From Empedobacter tilapiae (GTDB taxonomy: Bacteria > Bacteroidota > Bacteroidia > Flavobacteriales > Weeksellaceae), in assembly GCF_004785645.1 (NCBI RefSeq), contig NZ_SRPE01000004.1:62001-126000 (forward strand): DNA of 64,000 nt, in the 5' to 3' direction. The first letter of the stretch is position 1. The number at the start of each line of letters is the position of its first letter. The notes under the pieces are model-generated. The model was not told where the DNA came from and ran no database searches. It saw nothing but the letters and a program-made list of their open reading frames with translations. The position numbers and the translations under genes were made by a program. Shown here piece after piece: positions 51,947 to 61,312 of this stretch.

Positions 51947-52687
51947 ATGGAATATAATACACTTCGTACACAATTGATTATTCCAGAATATGGACGTCAT
52001 ATTCAAGAAATGGTAAATCATTGTAAAACAATAACAGACGAAAAAGAACGTAATGGGTTTGCTGAAATTATAATTGAAGTAATGGGCGAACTAAATCCTC
52101 ATTTACGAGATGTCCCAGATTTTCAACATAAACTTTGGGATCAGCTTTTTATTATGGCTGAATTCGATTTGGATGTGAAATCACCTTATCCTATTCCTAC
52201 AAAAAAAGATACTGTAAATAGCAAACCAAATAAAGTTGATTATCCGCAAAGTATTTACAAGTATAGATATTATGGTAATAATATTCGAAAAATGATTGAT
52301 GTTGCTGTTACTTGGGAAGAAGGTGAAAAGCGAGAAGGCTTATATTTTGCTATTGCCAATCACATGAAAAAATGTTATTTACTTTGGAATAAAGATACTG
52401 TTGATGATCAAGTTATTTTTAATCATTTGTACGAATTATCTGATGGTAAAATTGATTTGAGAAAAGTAGATGATAATTTAGTTTCTCCTGAGCGTTTGAA
52501 TAATAATAACAATCATTCAAACAACAATCAAAATAACAGAAATTACCAAAACAATAACAGAAATTATCAAGGTAATAACAATAACCGAAATAATAACCAA
52601 AATTCGAATAATCGTCAAAACAACAATAACCGAAATAATAACAATAATAACAATCGAAACCAAAACGTTCGAAATAATAAAGGTTAA
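51947..52687 (+). CDS. DUF4290 protein with Asn-rich low-complexity tail
   Basis: A 246-residue protein. Residues 1-180 are the Bacteroidota DUF4290 domain (YNTLRTQLIIPEYGRHIQEM, FQHKLWDQLFIMAEFDLDV). From about residue 184 to the end the sequence is almost entirely Asn with scattered Gln, Arg and Tyr. The tail is Arg/Asn-rich and prion-like, and could mediate RNA binding or condensation. The domain's function is unknown. It precedes murA by 25 bases and is probably co-transcribed with it, a linkage common in this phylum. Confidence 0.85.
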   Translation: MEYNTLRTQLIIPEYGRHIQEMVNHCKTITDEKERNGFAEIIIEVMGELNPHLRDVPDFQHKLWDQLFIMAEFDLDVKSPYPIPTKKDTVNSKPNKVDYPQSIYKYRYYGNNIRKMIDVAVTWEEGEKREGLYFAIANHMKKCYLLWNKDTVDDQVIFNHLYELSDGKIDLRKVDDNLVSPERLNNNNNHSNNNQNNRNYQNNNRNYQGNNNNRNNNQNSNNRQNNNNRNNNNNNNRNQNVRNNKG

Positions 52688-52712
52688 ATAAAAACTATTT
52701 AATATAAACTAA

Positions 52713-54023
52713 ATGGCTACATTTCAAATAAGAGGAGGTAAATCTTTAAAAGGAGAAATCACTCCTCAAGGTGCAAAAAATGAAGTATTACAAATTTTAT
52801 GTGCAGTTTTATTAACTAATGAACAAGTTCGTGTTAAAAATATTCCAGATATCAGAGATGTCAATCGTCTGATTGAAATTTTAGGCGATTTAGGCGTAAA
52901 AACACAAAAAAATGGAAAAGGAGATTTCACTTTCCAAGCAGACGAATTACGATTAGATTATTTAAAAGGAAAACAATTTCGTAAAGACGGTGCTGCATTA
53001 CGCGGGTCAATCATGCTAATGGGGCCACTTTTAGCTCGTTTTGGAGAAGCTTTTATGCCAAAACCAGGAGGAGATAAAATTGGACGTCGTCGTTTAGACA
53101 CACACTTCGAAGGCTTTTTTGCTTTAGGAGCAAAATACCGATTCAATCCTGATGAAGATTTTTATGGTGTAGAAGTGGACGAAAACGGATTGCAAGGTTC
53201 GTATATGTTATTAGAAGAAGCTTCTGTAACAGGAACTGCAAATATTATTATGGCTGCTGTTTTAGCAAAAGGAACAACAACTATTTATAACGCAGCATGT
53301 GAACCTTATATTCAACAATTGTGTAAAATGTTGAACAGAATGGGAGCTAAGATTTCTGGAATTTCCTCTAATCTTTTAACGATTGAAGGAGTTGAGAGTT
53401 TAGGAGGAACAGAACATACATGTTTACCAGATATGATTGAAATTGGATCATGGATAGGTTTGGCTGCAATGACAAAATCTGAAATAACAATTAAAAATGT
53501 TTCATGGGAAAATTTAGGCGTTATTCCAGATGTTTTTAGAAAATTAGGAATTAAACTAGAAAAAGTTAATGATGATATTTATATTCCAGCTCAAGAAAAT
53601 TATTCGATTGAACGTTTTATAGATGGTTCCATTTTAACAATTTCTGATGCTCCTTGGCCAGGGTTTACTCCAGATTTATTATCTATAATTTTAGTTATTG
53701 CAACACAAGCAAAAGGAAGTGTTTTGATTCACCAAAAAATGTTCGAATCTCGTTTATTCTTTGTAGATAAATTAATTGATATGGGTGCGCAAATTATTTT
53801 ATGTGATCCGCACCGTGCAACAGTTATTGGACTTAATCATGAAACACCTTTAAAAGGTGCAGAATTAACTTCTCCTGATATACGTGCAGGGATGTCTTTA
53901 CTGATTGCTGCACTTTCTGCGAAAGGAAAAACAGTTATTCATAATATCGATCAAATTGACCGTGGTTACGAAGATATTGATGTACGTTTACGTGCATTAG
54001 GAGCTGATATAATAAGAGCTTAA
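52713..54023 (+). CDS. murA: UDP-N-acetylglucosamine 1-carboxyvinyltransferase with Asp in place of the active-site Cys
   Basis: A 436-residue enzyme for the first step of peptidoglycan precursor synthesis. The Lys22-Asn23 pair (AKNEVLQ) is present. The loop that carries Cys115 in Escherichia coli (PGGCTIG) reads PGGDKIGRRRLDTH, so the residue is Asp121 (codon 53073-53075). Known Cys-to-Asp MurA enzymes (for example in mycobacteria and chlamydiae) remain active but are not alkylated by fosfomycin. The downstream motif RAGMSLLIAAL is also typical. Confidence 0.95.
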   Translation: MATFQIRGGKSLKGEITPQGAKNEVLQILCAVLLTNEQVRVKNIPDIRDVNRLIEILGDLGVKTQKNGKGDFTFQADELRLDYLKGKQFRKDGAALRGSIMLMGPLLARFGEAFMPKPGGDKIGRRRLDTHFEGFFALGAKYRFNPDEDFYGVEVDENGLQGSYMLLEEASVTGTANIIMAAVLAKGTTTIYNAACEPYIQQLCKMLNRMGAKISGISSNLLTIEGVESLGGTEHTCLPDMIEIGSWIGLAAMTKSEITIKNVSWENLGVIPDVFRKLGIKLEKVNDDIYIPAQENYSIERFIDGSILTISDAPWPGFTPDLLSIILVIATQAKGSVLIHQKMFESRLFFVDKLIDMGAQIILCDPHRATVIGLNHETPLKGAELTSPDIRAGMSLLIAALSAKGKTVIHNIDQIDRGYEDIDVRLRALGADIIRA

Positions 54024-54033
54024 AAGATAAAAA

Positions 54034-54711
54034 ATGCAGTCTATTATTGAGTTTATCACAAATTTTGTTCAACGTCCAGATAAGGTGTTAATGGACATAA
54101 TCAATAATTATGGTTATTGGATTTATGCCATTTTATTCCTAATAATTTTTGCTGAAACAGGTTTAATTGTTATGTCATTTTTAATGCCATTTTTACCTGG
54201 GGATGCGCTAATTTTTTCTATTGGAATGATTGCAGCTAATGATGACCAAAACCATTTACATATCGAATATATTATTCCATTGTTAATGGTTGCAGCAATT
54301 CTTGGAGATAATGTAAATTATTATGTTGGACGTAAATTTGGAGGATGGATTCTTGGTAGAAAAGATTCTTGGTTTCTTAAAAAGAAACATATAGAAAAAG
54401 CAACAGAGTTTTTTAATGAAAATGGTAAAAAAGCAATTATTATCGCTCGTTTTATGCCTGTTGTTCGTACCATAATTCCGTTTATTTGTGGAGTTACAAA
54501 CCTTAATTACCGAACATTTATTACTTATAGTTTTATTGGTGCGGTACTTTGGGTTGGTGTAATTTCATTATTAGGACATACATTAGGTCAATTTGATATT
54601 GTAAAAAATAATTTAGAGAAATTCATTTTCGGAATAATATTATTGGCAAATATGCCACTAATTATTCGTTTAGTGAAAGCTCAATTCAATAAAAATAAAA
54701 CAGAAGAATGA
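54034..54711 (+). CDS. DedA family membrane protein
   Basis: A 225-residue protein with the DedA/SNARE-associated core: AETGLIVMSFLMPFLPGDAL, a GDNVNYYVGRKFG helix hairpin and RFMPVVRTIIPFICG. The conserved Arg residues lie in FMPVVRT. The family (including YqjA/YghB and UndA-type flippases) moves lipid carriers such as undecaprenyl phosphate across the inner membrane. That fits its place behind murA. The stop overlaps aroE by 4 bases. Confidence 0.9.
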   Translation: MQSIIEFITNFVQRPDKVLMDIINNYGYWIYAILFLIIFAETGLIVMSFLMPFLPGDALIFSIGMIAANDDQNHLHIEYIIPLLMVAAILGDNVNYYVGRKFGGWILGRKDSWFLKKKHIEKATEFFNENGKKAIIIARFMPVVRTIIPFICGVTNLNYRTFITYSFIGAVLWVGVISLLGHTLGQFDIVKNNLEKFIFGIILLANMPLIIRLVKAQFNKNKTEE

Positions 54712-55442
54712 GACAATTTGGATTAATCGGAAGAAATATTTCCTATTCATTTTCTAAATCTTATTTTGCTGAAAAATTTAAAAACGAAAACATTGTAGAC
54801 GCTGTCTACAATGTTTTTGATTTAAAGCAAATCGATGAAGTAGAAAAAGTATTCGAAACGGAAGGTTTAATAGGATTTAATGTAACAATTCCTTACAAAC
54901 AAGAAATAATTCCATTTTTGGATGAATTATCGCCAGAAGCTAAATCAATTGGTGCTGTAAACACAGTTTTAATAAAAGACGGAAAGCGAATCGGTCATAA
55001 TACAGATTGTTATGGTTTTCATCATTCATTAGAACCTCTCTTAGAATCACATCACAAAAAAGCGTTAGTTTTAGGAAATGGAGGTGCTGCAAAAGCAGTT
55101 TATTATATTCTTGATTTATTACAAATTAAATATAAAATCGTTTCGAGAGCAAAATTAGATAATTATTTAACTTATGAGGAATTAGATGAAGAAGTTATTA
55201 ATAATCATCAAATTATTATTAACTGTTCACCTGTTGGAACATTTCCGAATGTAGAAAATTCTCCATCTTTACCTTATCAATTAATCAATGAAAAACACTT
55301 ATTGTACGATTTGATTTACAATCCACCATTGACAAAGTTTTTAGAAAATGGTAAAAATCAAGGAGCTAAAATAAAAAATGGACATGAAATGTTAATATTA
55401 CAGGCTGAAAAAGCTTGGGATATTTGGAATAAACTCGATTAA
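54708..55442 (+). CDS. aroE: Shikimate dehydrogenase
   Basis: A 244-residue NADP enzyme reducing 3-dehydroshikimate. N-terminal substrate motif SYSFSKSYFAEKF, NVTIPYKQEI with the catalytic Lys, GAVNTVL and NTDCYGF follow, then the dinucleotide-binding VLGNGGAAKAV. It is at the short end of AroE lengths (about 270), typical for Bacteroidota. It overlaps dedA as ATGA. A terminator is not apparent; the next gene has its own promoter. Confidence 0.93.
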   Translation: MRQFGLIGRNISYSFSKSYFAEKFKNENIVDAVYNVFDLKQIDEVEKVFETEGLIGFNVTIPYKQEIIPFLDELSPEAKSIGAVNTVLIKDGKRIGHNTDCYGFHHSLEPLLESHHKKALVLGNGGAAKAVYYILDLLQIKYKIVSRAKLDNYLTYEELDEEVINNHQIIINCSPVGTFPNVENSPSLPYQLINEKHLLYDLIYNPPLTKFLENGKNQGAKIKNGHEMLILQAEKAWDIWNKLD

Positions 55443-55470
55443 TGAACTTGATATTGTCCCCAAATTTTAT

Positions 55471-55478
55471 TAAGTTTG
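55471..55478 (+). promoter_or_regulatory. Promoter of the DUF349 gene
   Basis: TAAGTTTG (-7) with TTG at 55448-55450 about 20 bases upstream (-33). The start is 22 bases before ATG 55500, which excludes the longer start at 55476. Confidence 0.65.
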
Positions 55479-55499
55479 AGGAACAAAACTTTTTTTCTT

Positions 55500-57362
55500 A
55501 TGAATACTGAAATGGATAACCTGCAAAATGCAGATGGAGAACAATTACCAAAATCTGCACCTATAAATGATTCTAACACGGAAACATACAAAACAGAAGA
55601 GTTAACGAATCAAGAAAATGTAAATAATATTTCTTTTAAAGATTACGAAACATTTAGTTTTGATGTATTGATTAACGAAGCTAAAAATCTTCTAAGTAAA
55701 TACGATGTTCAGGATATTCGTGAACATTTTAATCAAATTCGAGAAGCATTTAAAAATAAATTGGAAGAAGATGAAGCTGTAAAAAAAGAAGCTTTTTTAA
55801 ATGAAGGAGGAGAAGAGTTAGATTTTAGATACGAAACATCTTTTAGAGCAAAATTTAATGCTGTCTATAACGATTTTAAAAATCAATTGGCAATTTTCCA
55901 TAAAGAAAACGAAAAAAAGGAATCTGAAAATTTAAAAGAACGTATAGAAATTATTGATGAATTAAAAGCTTTATATCAAGAGCCAAATGATTCATCTGCT
56001 GCTATGTTCAAGAAATTTCGAGAATTAAAAACTCGTTGGCATAATGCAGGAAGAATACCAAGTAAAAATGCTGAAAATGTATTCAAAAATTACTTTTTCC
56101 ATTTAGACAACTTTTATACATATTTGGACATGAATAAAGAATTACAAACTTTGGATTACGTGCATAATCTTGAAGTTCGTTATTCTATTATCAAAAGAGC
56201 AGAAGAACTAGTCTTAGAAAATAATGTTCAAAAAGCGTTGAATGAGTTACAATATCTTCACCGTTTATGGAAGGAAGAAGCTGTTCCTGTACAAGAAGAT
56301 TTACGCGAGCCAACTTGGCAAAAATTCAAAGAATTGACAAATAAAATTCATGACCGAAAAGGAGAATTGAATGAAAAAATAAAACAAGAACAAAAAGATA
56401 ATTTAGAGAAGAAAAATCAAATTATTGCTCGTATAAAAGAAATAGCATCAACTACTGTAAGTAAGTCACATAGCGATTGGCAAAAAGCAATTAAAGAGGT
56501 AAATACATTGCGTGAAAACTTTATTTCTTTAGGTAGAGTTCCGAAAGAAAAAAATTCTGCTACTTGGGAAGCTTTTAAAGAAGTTACAAGAGAATTTAAT
56601 CACATCAAAAATGATTTTTATAAAGATTTAAAATCTGAACAACAAATAAATCTTGAAAAGAAACTAGCATTACTTGAAATAGCAAAAGAACATACAGATA
56701 GTATTGATTGGAATAAATCTGTACAAGTCATTAAAAAAATCCAAAATGATTGGAAAAAAATTGGTCATGTACCAAGAAAAAACTCTGATAAAATATGGAA
56801 AGAGTTTAAGGATACATGCAATCAATTCTTTGATCGTTATAAAAAACGTCACGAACAAGCGAATCAAAAATTCGAACAGAATTTAGAAAATAAACAAGCT
56901 TTCTTAGAAGATTTCAAGAATCAAACAATTTCTGAAAATAAGAATGAGGCGTTGAAACAATTAGAAGAAATTCAGAATAATTGGACAGCTTTAGGAAAAG
57001 TTCCTTCTGATAAAATATCGATTAACCAAGAGTTTACAGATTTATATCATAAGAAATTAGAAGCTTTGAATCTTTCTAAAAATGAATTGAATGATTACAA
57101 ATTACAATCTTTTGTAAATAAAGTAAAATCTGGAAATAATGGGAATTTATTAGATGATGAGATTAGAAAAACACGAAAAATAATTGAAGATTTAGAGAAA
57201 GAAATCAATCAATTAGATAATAATGTACATTTCTTTTCGAATGCAAATGAAAACAATCCTTTGTTAAAAGATGTTTATAAGCAGATTGACGATAAACGTA
57301 AAAAATTGATAGAGGCTGAAATCAAACTGAAAACATTATTCAATATTGATTTTAATGCATAA
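55500..57362 (+). CDS. DUF349 repeat protein
   Basis: A 620-residue, highly charged, mostly helical protein built from repeated DUF349 units of about 75 residues. Each has a W near the start and a K-x-x-x-x-F pattern (for example WQKAIKEVNTLRENFISLGR, then WEAFKEVTREFNHIKNDFYK). At least five units lie between about residues 140 and 540. The rest forms coiled coil. Function is unknown. Members are widespread in Bacteroidota, and the repeats suggest a long rod-like scaffold. ribD begins 9 bases after. Confidence 0.85.
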   Translation: MNTEMDNLQNADGEQLPKSAPINDSNTETYKTEELTNQENVNNISFKDYETFSFDVLINEAKNLLSKYDVQDIREHFNQIREAFKNKLEEDEAVKKEAFLNEGGEELDFRYETSFRAKFNAVYNDFKNQLAIFHKENEKKESENLKERIEIIDELKALYQEPNDSSAAMFKKFRELKTRWHNAGRIPSKNAENVFKNYFFHLDNFYTYLDMNKELQTLDYVHNLEVRYSIIKRAEELVLENNVQKALNELQYLHRLWKEEAVPVQEDLREPTWQKFKELTNKIHDRKGELNEKIKQEQKDNLEKKNQIIARIKEIASTTVSKSHSDWQKAIKEVNTLRENFISLGRVPKEKNSATWEAFKEVTREFNHIKNDFYKDLKSEQQINLEKKLALLEIAKEHTDSIDWNKSVQVIKKIQNDWKKIGHVPRKNSDKIWKEFKDTCNQFFDRYKKRHEQANQKFEQNLENKQAFLEDFKNQTISENKNEALKQLEEIQNNWTALGKVPSDKISINQEFTDLYHKKLEALNLSKNELNDYKLQSFVNKVKSGNNGNLLDDEIRKTRKIIEDLEKEINQLDNNVHFFSNANENNPLLKDVYKQIDDKRKKLIEAEIKLKTLFNIDFNA

Positions 57363-57371
57363 TTTTTAGGC

Positions 57372-58424
57372 ATGGCACAACAATCTATCGATGAGCAATA
57401 TATGGCTCGTTGTATACAAATTGCAACAAACGGGTTAGGAACAACATATCCTAATCCGTTTGTTGGTTCTATTATTGTACATAATAATCAAATAATAGGC
57501 GAAGGTTTTACATCAGAATATGGTGGGCCGCACGCGGAAGTTAACGCAATTAATTCGGTTAAAAATCAAGAATTATTAAAAGAATCCACATTATATGTTA
57601 CGTTAGAACCTTGTTCGCATCATGGTAAAACGCCTCCTTGCGCCGATTTGATTATTAAAAAAGAAATTCAAAAAGTAGTAATTGGAACTCTAGATCCTTT
57701 TGCAAAAGTAAATGGACAAGGTTATTTGCGTTTACTGAAAAATGGTGTTGATGTAACATTAGGTGTTTTGGAAAAAGAATGCATCAAACTTAATAAGCGT
57801 TTTATGACGTTTCATCAAAAAAAACGTCCATATATTATCTTAAAATGGGCGCAAACAGAAGATGGTTATATGGGACGCGATGATGTGCAATTGTGGATTA
57901 CAAACCAATATACAAAACAATTGGTACATAAATGGCGAACGGAAGAACAAGCTATTTTAGTTGGAAAAAATACAGCTCTTATTGATAATCCGCAGCTTAA
58001 TTCAAGATTATGGGAAGGGAATAATCCGTTGAGAATAGCGATTGATAAAAACTTAGCGATTCCGAGAAGTTTCCATTTGTTTGATCAATCACAACCTACT
58101 GTTATTTTTAATTCGATTGAAAATTGTTCTGAAGAAAATCTAGAACTTGTTCAATTAGATTTTACGCAAAAAATATTGCCTCAAGTAATGGATTATTTGT
58201 ACGAAAACAATATTCAATCCTTGATTATTGAAGGTGGAAGTGATACCATTCAACATTTTATTGATGCTGATTTGTGGGATGAAGCACGAATTTTGAGTTC
58301 GGATACCATTTGGAATGAAGGAATTTTAGCTCCTCGACTAAAAGGAACTCGAACTGAAAAACATCGCTTTTTGAATGATGAATTAAATATTTTCGAAAAT
58401 AGAATAGAAATTGAAGAACCTTAG
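57372..58424 (+). CDS. ribD: Riboflavin biosynthesis deaminase/reductase
   Basis: A 350-residue bifunctional enzyme. The N-terminal deaminase domain (about 1-145) has the zinc site HAEVNAI with the Glu, and PCSHHGKTPPC. The C-terminal reductase domain (about 150-350) has LKWAQTEDGYMGRDD and LIIEGGSDTIQHFI. It converts the pyrimidine intermediate of riboflavin synthesis in two steps. It is unlinked from ribB, has no riboswitch in front and shares the DUF349 transcript. The stop codon lies inside the terminator stem. Confidence 0.93.
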   Translation: MAQQSIDEQYMARCIQIATNGLGTTYPNPFVGSIIVHNNQIIGEGFTSEYGGPHAEVNAINSVKNQELLKESTLYVTLEPCSHHGKTPPCADLIIKKEIQKVVIGTLDPFAKVNGQGYLRLLKNGVDVTLGVLEKECIKLNKRFMTFHQKKRPYIILKWAQTEDGYMGRDDVQLWITNQYTKQLVHKWRTEEQAILVGKNTALIDNPQLNSRLWEGNNPLRIAIDKNLAIPRSFHLFDQSQPTVIFNSIENCSEENLELVQLDFTQKILPQVMDYLYENNIQSLIIEGGSDTIQHFIDADLWDEARILSSDTIWNEGILAPRLKGTRTEKHRFLNDELNIFENRIEIEEP

Positions 58425-58438
58425 ATTTTAAGGTTCTT
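58414..58438 (+). terminator. Intrinsic terminator overlapping the ribD stop codon
   Basis: Stem AAGAACCTTA/TAAGGTTCTT with an 8-base loop and a T tract. The TAG stop of ribD is within the stem. Confidence 0.8.
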
Positions 58439-58440
58439 TT

Positions 58441-58830
58441 TTATTTTCCATGAGTCATTTTAAGTATTTGTGCATTTCTCTTATCAATAATTATTAGAAA
58501 TGTTCCTCCAATATAATTTTTATCCAAAGTTCCATTTACAACATAATAATTTCCAAAATCATTTATTCCGTAAGGTTTTTGATCTTCAATATTTTTCTTC
58601 CCATAAATATCAAAAAGTATAGGTTCTATTACGCTAATTAACGTTTCTTGATTTTTAATTATTTTATCTTTAGAATTAATTATGTTATGAAGTTTATTAT
58701 TTGCAAGAACTTCTTTTAATTGATATTCAGCAGCTTCTTTTGATAAAGCAATTCGATTTTTAGAATCTTGTCCACAAGAATAATTAAATAATAAAAAGAC
58801 AAATGATAAGCTTAAAAATATATGATTCAT
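58441..58830 (-). CDS. NTF2-fold immunity-like lipoprotein
   Basis: A 129-residue lipoprotein; lipobox NYSC places lipidated Cys near residue 19. The C-terminal half has the NTF2-fold immunity (Imm-NTF2_2-like) pattern: VIEPILFDIYGKKNI, YYVVNGTL, GGTFLIIIDKRNAQILKMTHG. Such proteins neutralise toxins of polymorphic or contact-dependent systems. No matching toxin gene is nearby, so it is an orphan immunity gene or has another role. It sits next to a second small envelope protein gene in the same direction. Confidence 0.75.
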   Translation of the reverse strand: MNHIFLSLSFVFLLFNYSCGQDSKNRIALSKEAAEYQLKEVLANNKLHNIINSKDKIIKNQETLISVIEPILFDIYGKKNIEDQKPYGINDFGNYYVVNGTLDKNYIGGTFLIIIDKRNAQILKMTHGK

Positions 58831-58848
58831 AATGTTAATTATTTAATG

Positions 58849-59346
58849 TTAACTAATCCAAATTAAGATTTTCTTTTTAATCTTCCATTTTCCATTCACC
58901 TTTTCAAAAATATAAACTGAACTTTCTCCACATAACATTTCACAATGTTCTGTTATTTTGATAAGTGCTAAATCAGAATTTGAGGATAAAATTGGTTCAG
59001 AAACTGAATAATAAAAAGTTGTTTTTTGATTCTTATTATTGAGATTCTTAAACTTATTTCGGCTTTTATAATTTACTAATTCTTTAAAATTAGAAAATAG
59101 CAATTGTACATAAACAGAAGGTTTATCAATTAATGAAAAAGATTTTAAATATTCAGAATCAAATTCAATATTATCTTCAGCCTCTACTATATTATAACCA
59201 GAAATAATATTCGTTTCATTCAAAATTTGCTCAGTGATTACATTTTTTTCATGATTAGAATGATATTGAAAAACCGAATAAGCCAATCCAATTAATAGAA
59301 TTGCTAAAATAATTTTTATTGATTTTGAAAATTTACTCCTTTTCAT
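58849..59346 (-). CDS. Membrane-anchored protein of unknown function
   Basis: A 165-residue protein with an N-terminal helix (IKIILAILLIGLAYSVFQY) and a periplasmic domain. The C-terminal block with HCEMLCGESSVYIFEKVNGK has a Cys pair that may form a disulfide, and a strand-turn pattern shared with other small secreted Bacteroidota proteins. ATG 59346 is preferred over GTG 59349. It lies 18 bases upstream of the immunity-like lipoprotein gene on the same strand and is likely its operon partner. Confidence 0.65.
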   Translation of the reverse strand: MKRSKFSKSIKIILAILLIGLAYSVFQYHSNHEKNVITEQILNETNIISGYNIVEAEDNIEFDSEYLKSFSLIDKPSVYVQLLFSNFKELVNYKSRNKFKNLNNKNQKTTFYYSVSEPILSSNSDLALIKITEHCEMLCGESSVYIFEKVNGKWKIKKKILIWIS

Positions 59347-59392
59347 CACTTATAAATATAAAACCTTTTTTCTTTAAAAGTACTATTTAAAC

Positions 59393-59400
59393 TATCTTTG
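59393..59400 (+). promoter_or_regulatory. -7 promoter element of the YigZ gene
   Basis: TATCTTTG matches TAnnTTTG, 19 bases before ATG 59420. Confidence 0.65.
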
Positions 59401-59419
59401 CGGTACTTTTCAATACAAC

Positions 59420-60025
59420 ATGACGGACAATTATCGTACAATCGAGAAAGCGGTGGAAGATGTAATTTTCAAAGAATTGGGTAGTAAGTTTATTAATTTT
59501 GCTTATCCAGTTGAAAATGAAGATGACATCAGAATTTATTTGGATCAATTGCGCGAAATTTATCCCGATGCAAATCATCATTGTTACGCCTATGCACTTG
59601 GAATTGATGGTAAAAATCATCGTGCAAATGATGATGGGGAACCAAGTGGTTCGGCTGGTTTACCAATTTATAATCAAATTTTATCAAGTGAAATCACTAA
59701 TATTTTGATTGTCTCTGTACGTTATTTTGGTGGAACAAAATTAGGTATTCCTGGTTTGGTAAAAGCGTATAAATATGCCGCACAAGTTGTACTAGAAGAA
59801 GCAAATATTGTAGAAAAATTTGTTTCGAAACGTGTGAAAATGGTTTTTAGTTATGATCAACAAGGAATTGTAGAGCGCAATGTCGATCGTATTTCTGGTG
59901 AGATTAAAGACAAACATTTTTCTGATAAGTGTATGTTTATAATTTCTGTAAGAGAAAGTAAATTAGATGAATTTATTCGCATGTTTGACGAATATTATCA
60001 AATGGAAATTAAAATTATTGATTAA
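59420..60025 (+). CDS. YigZ/IMPACT family protein
   Basis: A 201-residue protein of the UPF0029/IMPACT family. The first 120 residues contain the domain hallmark GEPSGSAGLPIYNQI, followed by VSVRYFGGTKLGIPGLVKAY. The C-terminal DUF1949-like domain follows. Members associate with translation factors or modify nucleotides. The role in bacteria is not established. Its stop overlaps the next gene (TAATG). Confidence 0.92.
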   Translation: MTDNYRTIEKAVEDVIFKELGSKFINFAYPVENEDDIRIYLDQLREIYPDANHHCYAYALGIDGKNHRANDDGEPSGSAGLPIYNQILSSEITNILIVSVRYFGGTKLGIPGLVKAYKYAAQVVLEEANIVEKFVSKRVKMVFSYDQQGIVERNVDRISGEIKDKHFSDKCMFIISVRESKLDEFIRMFDEYYQMEIKIID

Positions 60026-61074
60026 TGCTAAATAGCTTAACTTCTTTACGTTTTTTCTTTGCTTTTGTCGTATTCTTAAGCCATTTAACGTTTGTAAAAA
60101 CCGATTTAGCTTGGTATAATAATCTAAAAAACAACGTCTTTTTCGAAGGTTATTTAGGTGTTGGTTTCTTCTTTATTTTGAGCGGATTTGTTCTGGCTCT
60201 TAATTACGAAAAGAAAATCATTGACAATCCAAATTTTGATAAAAAGAAGTTTTATATCGCGCGAATTGCTCGTATTTATCCGCTTCATGTCCTAACATTT
60301 TGTGTCATGTTGCCGTTTGTTATCATCAATGTTTGGCAAAGTTATTTTCATTGGGATATTGCAGGCGCAAACTTATTTTTATTGCAATCTTATATTCCGA
60401 TAAAAGACTTTTATTTCTCTATTAATAACGTTTCGTGGAGTATTTCCACCGAATTATTTTTCTACTTAATGTTTCCTTTTTATGTGATTTGGTTGCATAA
60501 ATTCTCGAAGCTGAAATATATTTTATTACTAATTATTCCGATTATCATTTTTGCTGAACCTTATTTTAGAACAAATATGAAGTTGGAGAAAGCAATTTTT
60601 TATATCAATCCAATTGTTCGCAGTTTCGATTTTATTTTAGGAATTATTACGTGTCAAATCTATAAAAAGATAAAAGATACTCCTATCAATTTTTCAAAAG
60701 GAACTTTAATAGAAATCGCTGCTATTACAGTTTTGATAATCTTTTTTTATTTCCACAATGATGTTGCAAGAGCTTTTCGTTATGGAATTTATTATTGGAT
60801 TCCGATGATTGGAATTGTATTAGTTTTTGCATTACAGAAAGGTTTATTTTCTAAGATTCTTCAACATAGAAGTCTTGTTTATTTAGGAGAAATTAGTTTT
60901 GCATTTTATATGATTCATATGATTGTTATAAAATATGGGAATCAATATTTACCTGCAATAAACGATTTTGTGAAAATTGGAATCTATTTAAGCATTGCTT
61001 TAATTTTAAGTGCTTTTACTTTTGAGTATTTTGAGAAACCAGTTGCAAAAATGATAAAAGAAAAGTTTAAATAG
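60025..61074 (+). CDS. Acyltransferase-3 family membrane protein
   Basis: A 349-residue, ten-helix membrane acyltransferase. The first helix carries the invariant block SLRFFFAFVVFLSHLTF with the catalytic His. GYLGVGFFFILSGFVLAL and ARIARIYPLHV are further AT3 hallmarks. AT3 proteins acetylate sugars of LPS, peptidoglycan or capsules. The substrate cannot be read. It overlaps the YigZ stop and is probably co-transcribed. Confidence 0.9.
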   Translation: MLNSLTSLRFFFAFVVFLSHLTFVKTDLAWYNNLKNNVFFEGYLGVGFFFILSGFVLALNYEKKIIDNPNFDKKKFYIARIARIYPLHVLTFCVMLPFVIINVWQSYFHWDIAGANLFLLQSYIPIKDFYFSINNVSWSISTELFFYLMFPFYVIWLHKFSKLKYILLLIIPIIIFAEPYFRTNMKLEKAIFYINPIVRSFDFILGIITCQIYKKIKDTPINFSKGTLIEIAAITVLIIFFYFHNDVARAFRYGIYYWIPMIGIVLVFALQKGLFSKILQHRSLVYLGEISFAFYMIHMIVIKYGNQYLPAINDFVKIGIYLSIALILSAFTFEYFEKPVAKMIKEKFK

Positions 61075-61312
61075 CAATTATTAGTAGTGAAAATTACATA
61101 TTTAATAAATATACCTTTATTTTTGTTTTATATCTGTATTTCTAACTAACAAACAGTAGTTAATTTTTTGCTTTTTTTACTTTTTTTAAAAATAATTTCT
61201 ATCATTCTTAATATTAGTAGATATTTTGTGAATTTTTAGGATAAAACATTATCAAAAAAGTTAAGTTATACATTTTTTATATAATTTAATCACAAAATAA
61301 ATTAACACTAAT

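Noticed and set aside
52495-52684. Repeated AAT/AAC DNA considered as a repeat array or CRISPR-like structure
   Set aside because: It is in frame with the DUF4290 gene and codes an Asn-rich tail. There are no constant repeats with unique spacers.
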